Shown here: positions 18,590 through 27,159 of the stretch, piece by piece | How the letters are laid out: each line of letters opens with the position of its first letter | Position numbering within the stretch: the first letter of the stretch is position 1 | Origin: CAWHJN01 sp963829705 | GTDB taxonomy: Bacteria > Bacteroidota > Rhodothermia > Rhodothermales > BA12 | NCBI GenBank assembly: GCA_963829705.1 | Contig: CAWHJN010000004.1 | Span: 124,001-188,000 of the forward strand | Reading direction: 5' to 3' | Length of the DNA stretch: 64,000 nucleotides | The notes under the pieces: model-generated | Seen by the model: only the letters and a program-made list of their open reading frames with translations | Told to the model about the DNA's origin: nothing | Databases searched by the model: none | Program-made: the position numbers and the translations under genes

Positions 18590-19747
18590 TCACCACGCCG
18601 TGCCCGCGCCAAACGGCACGTCAAAATAGGCGGCGGCGGCGGCGGCGTGGTCGGCAAAGGTGGCGCGCAGGCCCAGGTCCTGGCTTTTCATGCCCGCGAC
18701 GAGCAGCGGCACGAACTCGCGGTTGTGGTCGGTACCGGGCGTCGTCGGGTCGTTGCCGTGGTCGGCGGTGATCACGAGGCGGCCGTCGGCGGGCAGGGCG
18801 GCAAGCAGGTCGGGCAGCGCAGCGTCGAAGGCTTCGAGCGCGTGCGCAAACCCGGGCGCGTCGTTGCGGTGGCCGTACTCCTGGTCGAAATCCACCAGGT
18901 TCGTCCAGATGAACGTGGACGTGCCGCGCTGCGCGGCCATCTGCATGTGCGCGCGCGTCATCGCCACGCCCTGCGCGTTCGACTTCGTCTTGTAGGCCTC
19001 GTCGAAGCCGACGCCCGCGAACAGGTCGCTGATCTTGCCGATGGCGACGGTCCACACGCCATGCTCCTGCAACACCTGCTGGATGGGCGGCGACGGCGGC
19101 GCGAGCGAGAAGTCACGGCGCTTGTCGGAGAGCCGCGTGTAGGTGCCGGGCGCGCCGGTGAACGGGCGGGCAATGACGCGGCCCACGGCGTGCTCGCCCA
19201 CGCACACCTGCGTGCGCGCAAGGTCGCACCAGCGGTAGAGCGTGTCGAGGTCGATGGTCTCGACGTGCGCGGCGATCTGGAAGACGCTGTCCGCGGAAGT
19301 GTAGACGATGGGATGGCGCGTTGCCTGGTGCTGTTCGCCCCACTGCCGGATGACCGCCGTGCCCGAGGCCACGCCGCCGTCGAGGACGCCACCGCAGCCC
19401 GTGGCGTCGATGAAGGAGCGGAGCAGCGCGTCGGGAAAGCCGCCGGGGTAAGTAGGAAACGGCCTGTCGAGCGCGATCCCCGCCATCTCCCAGTGTCCCG
19501 TCGTCGAGTCCATCCCCGCCGACACTTCCTGCATTTTACCCCATGCTCCGTGGGGTTTATCCGCGGGGGCAAGCCCGTCGAGCGGGACGATGTTGCCCAG
19601 CCCGAGGGCTTGCAGGTTGGGCAGGTGCGGGCGCTGCTGCGCGACGATGTGGCCGAGCGTGTGCGCGTCGGGCTCGCCGTAGTGGGCAGCGTCCGGCTGG
19701 GCGCCGATGCCGACGCCGTCGAGCACGACGGTGACGAAGAGGGCCAC
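18590..19747 (-). CDS. deoB: phosphopentomutase
   Basis: Interconverts (deoxy)ribose 1- and 5-phosphate in nucleoside catabolism. 385 residues, near the usual 390-400. The GTG start at 19747 is chosen because the metal-binding motif VTVVLDGVGIGAQPDA then lies at the N terminus; the upstream in-frame extension overlaps the preceding gene. Other alkaline-phosphatase-superfamily motifs are SAGMDSTTGHWEMAG (the phosphothreonine region) and the C-terminal DHGNDPTTPGTDHNREFVPL, the DeoB signature. It follows the two-TM protein by 4 bp, so they are probably co-transcribed. Confidence 0.95.
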   Translation of the reverse strand: MALFVTVVLDGVGIGAQPDAAHYGEPDAHTLGHIVAQQRPHLPNLQALGLGNIVPLDGLAPADKPHGAWGKMQEVSAGMDSTTGHWEMAGIALDRPFPTYPGGFPDALLRSFIDATGCGGVLDGGVASGTAVIRQWGEQHQATRHPIVYTSADSVFQIAAHVETIDLDTLYRWCDLARTQVCVGEHAVGRVIARPFTGAPGTYTRLSDKRRDFSLAPPSPPIQQVLQEHGVWTVAIGKISDLFAGVGFDEAYKTKSNAQGVAMTRAHMQMAAQRGTSTFIWTNLVDFDQEYGHRNDAPGFAHALEAFDAALPDLLAALPADGRLVITADHGNDPTTPGTDHNREFVPLLVAGMKSQDLGLRATFADHAAAAAAYFDVPFGAGTAW

Positions 19748-19751
19748 CGGA

Positions 19752-21032
19752 TCAGCCGACGAGGACGGGCTGCCCCGTCTCGTACGATTCCTGGAGTGCA
19801 TCCGTGGCGTCGGCGCGCAGCGCGTCGGGCGTGTCGTGGCGCTCGGCGACATAGACGGCTCCCACGCTGACGGGGTGTGGAAGCTGCTCGGTGAGCTGGG
19901 CGTGGCCCACGCCCACACGCTCCTCGATGGCCTCGACCGGCCCGCGCAGGAACACGCCGAAGGTCAGGTCGCCGAAGCGCTCGATGCGTGTGTCGGGGAA
20001 GGTGCTCTCCAGCGCCACATGAAGGGCGCGCTCGTGGAGATCGAGGTCGCCCTCGTCGTCGGCCTGCTGGTGGACGAGCATCAGCGCCATCTGCCGGTCC
20101 CGGTCCATCTCCTCGGCGATAATCTCGCGCCGGGGGCGCGGCTCGTCGCTGGCAGGCGCGGTCGTCGCGGGCGGTTCGGAGGTCGCCGCGGGCAGCACGG
20201 GGAGCGGCGGCACCTCCGTGCTCGCCGGTTCGTGGACCTGCTCGATGATGCGTGCCGTCGCCTCCAGCATGAACTGGGCGCTCGGTGTGGCGAGCAGGTC
20301 GTCTTCCATCGCATCGGCGAAGAGGACGTGTGGGGTGCCGCGGTAGGTGAGCGCGACAGCCAGCAGCCGGTGAATGGCCAGCTCCTCGCGGTAGTACCGC
20401 AGCGACGCAGGCGTGAGCTCGCCGCCGATGACGTGAAGCACAGGCGAGCGCTGCTCCGCCGTGGCAAACGGCGTTCGCGCCACGAACGACCCCTCGGCAC
20501 GTGCAAACGCATTGCGCGAGACGATGAGTTCGAGGTGGTAGCGTCGGCTCGTCGTCATCTCCTCGCGCAGCAACCCGGTCGTCTGCGCGCCCGTGGCGTG
20601 CAGCAGGGCGTGCAGCAGGTGGTTGAGCGTGGCCCGCGCCTCTTGGTCTGGCGTCACCACGTCGGGGTCCTGGCGCGGCGGGGCCGTCTTGACGCGCACG
20701 ACGGAGCGCGTCGGCGCGGTCGGGGCGGGTTCGTCCGGGATGGACACCTCGGGCAGCGCGCCTTCCTCGACGGGCGGGGCCGGGCGCGTGCTGGGCGTGC
20801 CTCTGGGGCGTACCTCGAGGATGCCCAGGTCTTCGAGTTCATTAGCGGGAGCAGCGGTGCGGGTGGTGGGCAGGCGCGACGGCGCGGGGCGGCGGCGGCG
20901 AACCCCCACCAGAATCACCACGAAAACGAGCGCCAGCACGCCGGCGGCGATGTACAGAACGGTGTTGTCGAAGAGCACGGCGAGGGCGGCGGCTACGAGG
21001 GCGGAAAGCAAGAAGAGCGTGCGGATGATCAT
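19752..21032 (-). CDS. two-TM protein with degenerate GAF/GGDEF-like sensor region
   Basis: 426 residues. Two hydrophobic helices at the N terminus (LFLLSALVAAALAVLFDNTV and LYIAAGVLALVFVVILVGV) are followed by a Pro/Ala-rich linker of about 90 residues. A globular segment resembling a GAF-type domain comes next (LHALLHATGAQTTGLLREEM ... TPHVLFADAMEDDLL), then a second Pro-rich linker. The C-terminal domain has the outline of a catalytically dead GGDEF (RQMALMLVHQQADDEGDL, FGDLTFGVFLRGPVEAIEER, PVSVGAVYVAERHDTPDAL) with no GGDEF motif. No kinase residues. It lies 4 bp upstream of deoB. The function is unknown and the domain naming is tentative. Confidence 0.55.
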   Translation of the reverse strand: MIIRTLFLLSALVAAALAVLFDNTVLYIAAGVLALVFVVILVGVRRRRPAPSRLPTTRTAAPANELEDLGILEVRPRGTPSTRPAPPVEEGALPEVSIPDEPAPTAPTRSVVRVKTAPPRQDPDVVTPDQEARATLNHLLHALLHATGAQTTGLLREEMTTSRRYHLELIVSRNAFARAEGSFVARTPFATAEQRSPVLHVIGGELTPASLRYYREELAIHRLLAVALTYRGTPHVLFADAMEDDLLATPSAQFMLEATARIIEQVHEPASTEVPPLPVLPAATSEPPATTAPASDEPRPRREIIAEEMDRDRQMALMLVHQQADDEGDLDLHERALHVALESTFPDTRIERFGDLTFGVFLRGPVEAIEERVGVGHAQLTEQLPHPVSVGAVYVAERHDTPDALRADATDALQESYETGQPVLVG

Positions 21033-21933
21033 AGAAGGCCAGAGTGCGCCGCACGGCGGTGTGAGCCTGCTCGGGCGCTCGCGGTTCCTGCGAGAGAGGG
21101 GACGTGTCCAGCGTGGCGAGATGCAAGCGAATCTACCGGTTGCCGCGCAGACGTGTCAACATACGTTCGAGCGAGCGTCGGCACGCAGAGGGAGGACGCA
21201 ACGGAGTAGAGCCGGATAGCCAGCGGCGTGGTGCAGATCGTGCCTCGCGGGAGGCTTTGCGCCTCCGCCGGTGCGCCGGTGGCGCGCTCCGCCGCCCGTA
21301 TCGGCGCAATGTGAGGCGTGGCGGGGCGCAACGTGCTTCTCGCGTGCCCGTGGCGCTTGACACGCGATCCCAGGCCACGCAAGCTTTCTGTGTGGCCGCC
21401 CAGGCACCCGCACCTGTGATTCCGTACTGCTTCACGCGGCCAGAGCCCTGCTCGTTTTCATCATGCTGCATCCCAGAACATTCTGGCAACGGGAGGGCGT
21501 CTTCGTCACGCCTTCCATGCGCATCGCTCCGGCACTCGCGCCGGATGGTGACACGCGCCCGCTCACGATCTGCGAGGTGCTGGCGTGGGGGCGATCACCT
21601 TTGCCGGTGCTGCCGTGCGGCCCGCGCCACCGCGCCGCGCGCCGCCGGAGCGCCCCCATCCGCTGGCTGGCAGGCGCGCCCCACGTGCGATAAAGCGCGG
21701 AAACAGGCGCCGCTGCGCCACCTCGCGCAAGGGGCGGTGCGTCTCTGGCGCACGCCTCCTGCGTCGGCAGCGTGTCGTGGGTCGCCCTTCGGCGCAAGCC
21801 CGTTCAGGGCGTTGACACCGCGCCTGAGGTTACAGTTTCTTCCCACCATCCGCTCGCAGGCCCCCCGTCTGCTGGCGAAACCGGAACTCTCGGACGGCAT
21901 CCCCAGCGCCGACCGCCGCTGTTCCGACATGCC
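21033..21933. other. 0.9 kb region without a convincing protein gene; candidate non-coding RNA locus
   Basis: Open frames exist on both strands, but their products are Arg/Ala-rich low-complexity strings without family-like sequence. The stretch is rich in small hairpins (21250-21255 with 21261-21266; 21528-21533 with 21540-21545). It ends at a strong plus-strand terminator (21934-21983) although no plus-strand gene lies within 4 kb upstream. Conserved cores of tmRNA, RNase P RNA or SRP RNA were looked for by eye and not found. Confidence 0.45.
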
Positions 21934-21983
21934 AAGCCCCTTCTCATGCTCCTGACTTCAGTGGCATTGGAAGGGGCTTTTTT
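21934..21983 (+). terminator. intrinsic terminator with no obvious upstream gene
   Basis: AAGCCCCTTC (21934-21943) pairs perfectly with GAAGGGGCTT (21970-21979), followed by six T (21978-21983). The 26-base loop can form an inner ATGC/GCAT pairing. It lies 36 bp before the secreted-protein gene at 22019, so it ends a transcript from 21.0-21.9 kb or attenuates that gene. Confidence 0.75.
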
Positions 21984-22018
21984 GTGGCCTCGATTTTCTC
22001 TTTCCTCACCGCATCTCG

Positions 22019-23869
22019 ATGTTCACGCGCAACACAGGTACCGCACGCCGCCTTTTCCTGGCGGCCTCGCTGGCATTCTTCGGTAGCCTCGGCGGGTTCT
22101 CCACCGTCACTGCACAGGTGACGTCTCACGAAGTCAACCCCGACGCGCTCCCGCAGGAGATCCTGGGGTCGGCGTACGCCACGATGCTGGTGGCAATGCC
22201 GGAAGCGTTGAGCACCAGCGAGTCGTCGCAGAACGCGGCGGGCCGGTGTACGCCCGCGACCCAGGCATCGCTCAAGAGCAAGAGCAAGATCGTCGGCGGC
22301 ACGGCCACGCTCGTCGTGCCCGCAGGCTCCTGTCCCGTCGAGGTCAGCTTCACCACGTACATGCTGCCTGGTGGAAAGGTGCGTCCGTTCGAGGATCAGG
22401 TGGTCTACCGCAACGTCACGGCCACCTACGGGCCGGGCACGCACACGATCAATCTCGCCCTGCCCGCATGCGCCTGGCAGTCCGATCTGTACCTCGGGCC
22501 GGTCGTGACGCAGCTCATCCCCAACGTGGGGCATCCCACCAACCGCATCTTCGCGTGGGCGTACCTCGAAAACGTCAACCAGGCGTGCGCCAGGGCGTCG
22601 CTGGGCGACGTGATCTGGGTCGATTCGAACCGCAACGGCAAGCAGAACACGAACGAGGTGGGCATCGACGGCGTCACGGTTACGCTCTACGATTCCAACG
22701 ACGTGCAGCGCGGCCAGACGACGACCAGCGGCGGTGGTAAGTACCTGTTCAGCAACCTGCTGCCGGGTACCTACTACGTGGTCGTCTCGGGCTACCCGGA
22801 TACGTACCGGATCACGCAGCAGGACAGCGGCTCAAACAACGCCATCGACTCCGATGTCGACAGCGCCGGGCGCTCAGAGTCGGTGACGCTGGCCGTGGGC
22901 GATGCCTACCGCGACCTCGACGGCGGCCTGATCCTGTCCAGCGTACGCCCGATCCTCGAAAACGTCTTCGCACAGTGCGACGGCACGTTCCGCGCCGAGT
23001 TTGGCTACCTCAACGAGGACTCGCGCGTCGTCACGATCCCGGTCGGCTCCGACAACAGGCTCACGCCGTCAAGCTTCAACGGTGCACAGACGACCGACTT
23101 TCAACCGGGCCGCGTCGAGAGTGCGTACAGCATCGCCTGGGACGGCACCGGGAACGTCGTCTGGAGCCTCCGCGGCCCCGACGGTCGCAACCGCACGGCC
23201 ACGGCGGGCACCGGCAACGCCATCCCGGCGACGGGCTGCGTCTGCGCCACCGACGACACCGCGCCTTCGTACGCCGGTGGCTACGTGCTCAATGCCGCGC
23301 AGACCCGCGCCTTCGTCCAGGTTGATGTACCTGCGGGCGGCACGACGTTCGAGTTCTACAACACCCGCAACCTCGTCGTGGCGATGCCGGAAGACGCTTC
23401 CGAGACGCCGCTAACGGGTGTGACGAGCACGGGCACGGCGTTCGCCTTTACGGCGGCCTCGCCCACGACGGTGTACTTCCCCATCTCGCGCGCTGATGCC
23501 AACGTGCCAGGCGTGGCCTTCTATCTTCGCGTCACCGACACGTGCGGCCGCACCGTCGACGTCGATCCGGCCTTCGCGCTCACGGGCGTCGAAGGCGAGG
23601 GGGCCGAGGCGTGGATGCTGGATCAGAACGTGCCCAACCCGTTCGCGGGCGAGACGGCCATCACCTTCTCGCTGGCCGAGGCGTCGCAGGTGCAACTCGC
23701 CGTCTACGACATGATGGGCCGCGAGGTCGCGCGCCTGACCGATGGGCTGCGCGAGGCCGGTACGCACACCGTGCGGCTCAATGCGCAGGCGCTGCCGGCG
23801 GGGCAGTACGTGTACCGCCTCCGGGCGGGCGGGCGCACATTCCAGCACCTGATGACTCTGGCGCGCTAA
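22019..23869 (+). CDS. secreted SdrD_B-like and sorting-domain protein (module A, large protein)
   Basis: 616 residues. Signal peptide (RRLFLAASLAFFGSLGG ... TVTAQ), then a region without known domain (40-190) and a Ca-binding SdrD_B-type Ig repeat at about 193-303 (LGDVIWVDSNRNGKQNTNE, GIDGVTVTLYDSNDVQ, NNAIDSDVDSAGRSESVTLA). At about 407-530 is a module (APSYAGGYVLNAAQTRAFV, EFYNTRNLVVAMPED, DTCGRTVDVDPAF) shared with the protein at 32826. The C-terminal 85 residues are a type IX-like sorting domain (LDQNVPNPFAGETAITFSL, VYDMMGREVARLTDG, GQYVYRLRAGGRTFQHL). A surface or released structural/adhesive role is likely. A micro-ORF follows 75 bp downstream. Confidence 0.85.
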   Translation: MFTRNTGTARRLFLAASLAFFGSLGGFSTVTAQVTSHEVNPDALPQEILGSAYATMLVAMPEALSTSESSQNAAGRCTPATQASLKSKSKIVGGTATLVVPAGSCPVEVSFTTYMLPGGKVRPFEDQVVYRNVTATYGPGTHTINLALPACAWQSDLYLGPVVTQLIPNVGHPTNRIFAWAYLENVNQACARASLGDVIWVDSNRNGKQNTNEVGIDGVTVTLYDSNDVQRGQTTTSGGGKYLFSNLLPGTYYVVVSGYPDTYRITQQDSGSNNAIDSDVDSAGRSESVTLAVGDAYRDLDGGLILSSVRPILENVFAQCDGTFRAEFGYLNEDSRVVTIPVGSDNRLTPSSFNGAQTTDFQPGRVESAYSIAWDGTGNVVWSLRGPDGRNRTATAGTGNAIPATGCVCATDDTAPSYAGGYVLNAAQTRAFVQVDVPAGGTTFEFYNTRNLVVAMPEDASETPLTGVTSTGTAFAFTAASPTTVYFPISRADANVPGVAFYLRVTDTCGRTVDVDPAFALTGVEGEGAEAWMLDQNVPNPFAGETAITFSLAEASQVQLAVYDMMGREVARLTDGLREAGTHTVRLNAQALPAGQYVYRLRAGGRTFQHLMTLAR

Positions 23870-23944
23870 AAACATCGCATGAGTGCGCTAAAAGCGCCCT
23901 TGCATCTTCAGCACGCCATCTTATTTTCCATTCCAGTTACGTCC

Positions 23945-24103
23945 ATGAATACGTCAACCAATCCCCATGATCAGGTCTCTTCGCACGCCGAGGCTTCGGC
24001 ATCCGCGAAGAAGCTGTACACCCCCCCCAGCCTCCGGCGCGAAGCGTCGATGGCACTCGTGACAGCGGGCTCGTTCGACCTGATCATCCCGGGTGGAGTG
24101 TGA
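23945..24103 (+). CDS. 52-residue lasso-leader-like micropeptide (module A)
   Basis: A small ORF with the C-terminal half KKLYTPPSLRREASMALVTA then GSFDLIIPGGV. It is clearly homologous to the peptide at 34315 (KK..[FY]..P.LRRE......VTAGSFDL.IP). The spacing Tyr-x2-Pro-x-Leu-x9-Thr-x-Gly equals that of lasso-peptide leaders (Tyr1, Pro4, Leu6, Gly10, Thr16, core Gly18), with Ala in place of Gly10. The would-be core GSFDLIIPGGV has its only acidic residue at position 4, so a normal 7-9 residue lasso ring cannot form. No maturation genes are nearby. The ATG at 23945 is chosen because the homology and the leader are contained in this frame. It follows module A's secreted protein and precedes a terminator-like stem. 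The role is unknown; RiPP precursor or peptide signal are possibilities. Confidence 0.7.
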   Translation: MNTSTNPHDQVSSHAEASASAKKLYTPPSLRREASMALVTAGSFDLIIPGGV

Positions 24104-24129
24104 AGGGAAAGCACATCTCTACCTCGGGT

Positions 24130-24163
24130 GGGGCCGGGTCTCTCGAAAGAGCGGCCCGGCCCC
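24130..24163 (+). terminator. terminator-like stem after micropeptide A
   Basis: GGGGCCGGG (24130-24138) pairs with CCCGGCCCC (24155-24163), with an inner CTCT/AGAG stem capped by CGAA. The T tract is poor (TTCCTCGTTT). It begins 26 bp after the micropeptide stop and probably ends the secreted-protein/peptide transcript. Confidence 0.6.
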
Positions 24164-24275
24164 TTCCTCGTTTCTGGGAATGTGGGAGCGGAGGGGAATT
24201 CGGATTTCTTTTGGGAAGCCGCGCTTTCGGAACGCGGATTTCGGAGCAGGGAATCCATCCTCCATCCTGCAACAC

Positions 24276-24719
24276 TTACCCCTGCCACGCCATCGGCACG
24301 TGGAGGATGCCGGCTTCCCAGAAATTCGGTCCGCAGCGGGTGAACCCGAACGACGCGTAGAAGCCTTCGAGGTGCGCCTGCGCCGAGAGCACCTGCGTGG
24401 CGAAGCCCGCGCGGAGGGCGTCTGCCGACACCCACGCCACGAGCGCCCGGCCCAGCCCGCGCCCTCGAAACGCCGGGAGGATGGCGAAGCGCTCCAGCTT
24501 GGCCGCCGGTTTCGTCTGGTAGACGGTGGTGCGCCAGCGCGCGGTGCCAGCCGGGACGCCGTCCACCGTTAGCAGCATGTGGCGGGCGGTGTCATCGTAG
24601 GCGTCCCACTCCTCCTCGGGCGGGCAGCGCTGTTCTTCCACGAACACCACCTGCCGGATGGCGCGGCAGGCGTCCCACATGGCCTCGCTCTCGACGGGCT
24701 GTATGGCGACCTCTCGCAT
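24276..24719 (-). CDS. ElaA-type GNAT N-acetyltransferase
   Basis: 147 residues from the ATG at 24719. It is a cytoplasmic acetyl-CoA-dependent acyltransferase of the ElaA subgroup: IRQVVFVEEQRCPPEEEWD near the N terminus matches ElaA's RxxVFVxEQ...E.D pattern. The acetyl-CoA-binding loop is FAILPAFRGRGLGRALV (Q/RxxGxG/A type), and the C-terminal strand region is FYASFGFTRCGPNFWEAGI. The acceptor substrate is unknown. It ends 2 bp before the frameshifted hydrolase begins its 3' end, so the two minus-strand genes are probably co-transcribed. Confidence 0.88.
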   Translation of the reverse strand: MREVAIQPVESEAMWDACRAIRQVVFVEEQRCPPEEEWDAYDDTARHMLLTVDGVPAGTARWRTTVYQTKPAAKLERFAILPAFRGRGLGRALVAWVSADALRAGFATQVLSAQAHLEGFYASFGFTRCGPNFWEAGILHVPMAWQG

Positions 24720-24721
24720 CG

Positions 24722-25798
24722 TCACAGCGGGGCCAGGAAGTCCTGCGACTCGGAGACCCAGTTGAGCGGGAACGACAGCGGCGTGTGCTGGCCGCCGTCC
24801 CACTCCAGGTACTCGAAATCCGCCCGGCCCTGCATCACCGCTGCCAGGCGGCGCGACTGGCTCACATCCACGATGGCGTCGGCGGTGCCGTGCTGCACCT
24901 GCACGGCAGGCAGCCGGTCGGCGAAATACACCGGCGAGCGGCGCAGCAGCTCCTGCCGCATCTGCGGAAGGAGGACGTCACCCGCTTTGAGCGGCTGGAT
25001 GAATCGGGCGTTGAGCACGTCGAAGCCGGGGAGTGCACGGTCGGTGCCGCGCAGCGCGTCCTCGACCACCTGCTGCACGTAGGGGCCGAGGAAATCCGTC
25101 GGGCCGAAAAAGTCCAGCACCCGTTCGATGCGCGCGTCGCGGATGGCCATCAGCAGCGCCACGTCGCCGCCCCGGCTCAACCCCACCACGCCGAGGCGGA
25201 GGCGTCGGCAAGGAGCGGTTTTATGGAGGGTGACGGTTGAGCAGCGAGAGGGCGTCGTCCACGTCGTAGTCCCACGGGCTCGCGGGCGCCGTCGGAGCGG
25301 AACGTCTGGTTGCCGAACGTCAGCGTTTCGTCGCGGAAGGACGGTACCACCCACACGTACGATTTGCCACTCGGGCGTGAGCGTCGGCGGCCGAGCGTCG
25401 CGGCCTCGCTGGCCACACACACCGTGTCGCCGCCGTGCGCGTAAACCAGGACGGGCGAGGGCGCGCTCAGGCCGCGCGGCACGAGGACGGGCCCGTAGTG
25501 CTTCACCCCGCGACGGTGTGGCGGGTAGACGCGGGCGTTGAAGCGCGCTGTGCCGGTGAGGCCGGAGGCCGACGAGCGTGTCGGAGGCTACAATCGTTGG
25601 GTTCTGCGCCGCACATCGCGGCGCGCCCAGTCTGTCTGCACAGTCTGGAGTTCCGCCGCCGTCGGCGACGGCGAAGAGCACATCGAAATCGACGCCCGCG
25701 ATAACGCGGTTGCTCGTGTCGCCGCTGTCGCAGGCCGGGAAAAGGACGAGCGCCAGCAGCAAGGCGGCGAGGGACAGGCGGCGGGCAGGCAGAAGCAT
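24722..25798 (-). pseudogene. lipoprotein alpha/beta hydrolase, multiple frameshifts
   Basis: Pieces in three frames align end to end as one product. The start at 25798 gives a lipoprotein signal (LALVLFPACDSGD) and continues to ASDTLVGL. The frame shifts near 25563 to LTGTARFNARVYPPHRRGVK and VLVYAHGGDTVCVASEAATL, near 25277 to WDYDVDDALSLLNRHP, near 25225 and near 25200 back to the first frame with RLGVVGLSRGGDVALLMAI (nucleophile elbow GLSRG), VQHGTADAIVD (Asp) and DGGQHTPLSF (His). The total span is 1077 bases, divisible by three, so the indels cancel. All triad residues survive. Several indels within 400 bp suggest poor local consensus or a real pseudogene. The substrate is unknown. Confidence 0.75.
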
Positions 25799-25894
25799 AC
25801 GCGTGTGAGGCAATCGACGTGTGGGGCAGAGGCGGGGAAAGCGTGCTCGAAACCCGCCCCGGAGCGTTCCGTTTCGCCCCTTCACCCCGCGCCG

Positions 25895-27043
25895 ATGCCT
25901 GCCATCTACCTCGACTACAACGCCACCACGCCCGCCGACCCGCGTGTGGTGGAAGCGATGCTGCCGTTTTTCAGCGAGCACTTCGGTAACCCTTCGTCGG
26001 CGGGGCATTCGTGGGGGTGGGCGGCGAAAAAAGCCGTGGACACCGGACGCGCCGAGATCGCCGGGCTGCTCGACGCCACGCCCGAGGAGATCGTCTTCAC
26101 GAGTGGCGCTACGGAGGCCGCCAACCTCGCCATCAGGGGCGTGGCGGCACGCTACGCCGCGAAGGGCCGCCACCTCGTCACGTGCCGCACCGAGCACCAC
26201 GCCGTCCTCGACCCGCACGCACGGCTCGAAAAAGAGGGCTACGACGTCACCTACCTCGGCGTGGATCGTCAGGGGCGCGTTTCGCCCGACGAACTGGCGG
26301 CAGCGCTGCGCCCGGACACCACGCTCGTCTCGCTCATGCGCGCCAACAACGAGACAGGTGTCGTCCACCCGACGGAGGCGCTCTGCGACGTGTGCCGCGC
26401 CGCGGGCGTACTCTTTTTCGTGGACGCCACGCAGGCACCGGGAAAAATCCCCGTCACCGCCCGGCACGCCGATCTGCTGGCGTTGTCGGCGCACAAGTTC
26501 TACGGCCCGAAGGGCGTGGGATCGCTGTACGTGCGCCGCCGCGATCCGCGCGTGTCGCTCGTGCCGATGGTCGAGGGCGGCGGGCAGGAGCGGGGTTTAC
26601 GTTCGGGTACGCTCAACACGCCGGGCATTGTGGGCATGGGCGCGGCGGCCCGCCTCGTCCAGCAGGCGAGCGGCGAGGCCGCCGCGCTTTGCGCCCGGCG
26701 CGATGCCTTCGAGCACTACGTCGCCCAGGCCCTCGGCGGCGGCGTGACGATCAACGGTGTCGAGGCCGAGCGGCTGCCCAACACCTCCAGCCTCACTGTC
26801 CACGGCGTGCTCGCGAGCAGGCTGCTGGCGTCGGTGCGTGGGCTGGGGCTGTCGGCGGGAAGCGCGTGCGCGTCGGCGTCGGGTCGGCCCTCGCACGTGT
26901 TGAAGGCGATGGGGCTGCCGGACGAGGCGGCGCTTTCCACCGTTCGCGTGTCGTTGGGGCGCTTCACGACGGATGCCGAGGTGGCTGAGGCAGCGCGGGT
27001 GTTCGCCGAGGCCGCGCGTCGCGAGGGCGTCGCGGCGCGGTAG
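25895..27043 (+). CDS. cysteine desulfurase (NifS/IscS class)
   Basis: PLP enzyme that moves sulfur from cysteine to acceptors for Fe-S clusters or thionucleosides. 382 residues from the ATG at 25895, where the typical N terminus IYLDYNATTPADPRVVEAM begins; the longer upstream frame is non-homologous. Marks are TSGATEAANLAIRGVA, the HAVLDPHARLEKEGY region after TEHH, the PLP lysine in ALSAHKFYGPKGVGSLYVRR and the catalytic cysteine loop SAGSACASASGRPSHVLKAM. The short active-site loop places it in group I (IscS/NifS). No isc/suf partners are adjacent, so it may serve tRNA thiolation or general sulfur transfer. Confidence 0.94.
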   Translation: MPAIYLDYNATTPADPRVVEAMLPFFSEHFGNPSSAGHSWGWAAKKAVDTGRAEIAGLLDATPEEIVFTSGATEAANLAIRGVAARYAAKGRHLVTCRTEHHAVLDPHARLEKEGYDVTYLGVDRQGRVSPDELAAALRPDTTLVSLMRANNETGVVHPTEALCDVCRAAGVLFFVDATQAPGKIPVTARHADLLALSAHKFYGPKGVGSLYVRRRDPRVSLVPMVEGGGQERGLRSGTLNTPGIVGMGAAARLVQQASGEAAALCARRDAFEHYVAQALGGGVTINGVEAERLPNTSSLTVHGVLASRLLASVRGLGLSAGSACASASGRPSHVLKAMGLPDEAALSTVRVSLGRFTTDAEVAEAARVFAEAARREGVAAR

Positions 27044-27091
27044 GCGCGTGTGGATGCGCCATACGGAGCCGCATCTATCTCCTTCTGGCAG

Positions 27092-27122
27092 TTGCAGTTG
27101 CGCGGAGAAGGACGTACTGTAC
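27092..27122 (+). promoter_or_regulatory. putative promoter of the ECF sigma factor gene
   Basis: TTGCAG at 27092-27097 and TACTGT at 27115-27120 (17 bp spacer). It is embedded in GGACGTACTGTAC, which matches the block ahead of the S9 peptidase (4802-4814) at 12 of 13 positions. The ATG is 38 bp downstream. Confidence 0.45.
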
Positions 27123-27159
27123 CGCTCCCCTGTGCCACCGAGCCCCCGGATTCCTCGTC

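Noticed and set aside
21104..21955. 283-residue plus-strand ORF in the 21 kb gap
   Set aside because: Arg/Ala/Ser-rich composition, no signal or domain pattern, competing ORFs in all frames, and it runs into the terminator stem.
24722..26494. A single 590-residue minus-strand gene
   Set aside because: Its N-terminal third is antisense to the cysteine desulfurase and has no homology-like text. The real start is the lipoprotein signal at 25798 and the product needs frameshifts.
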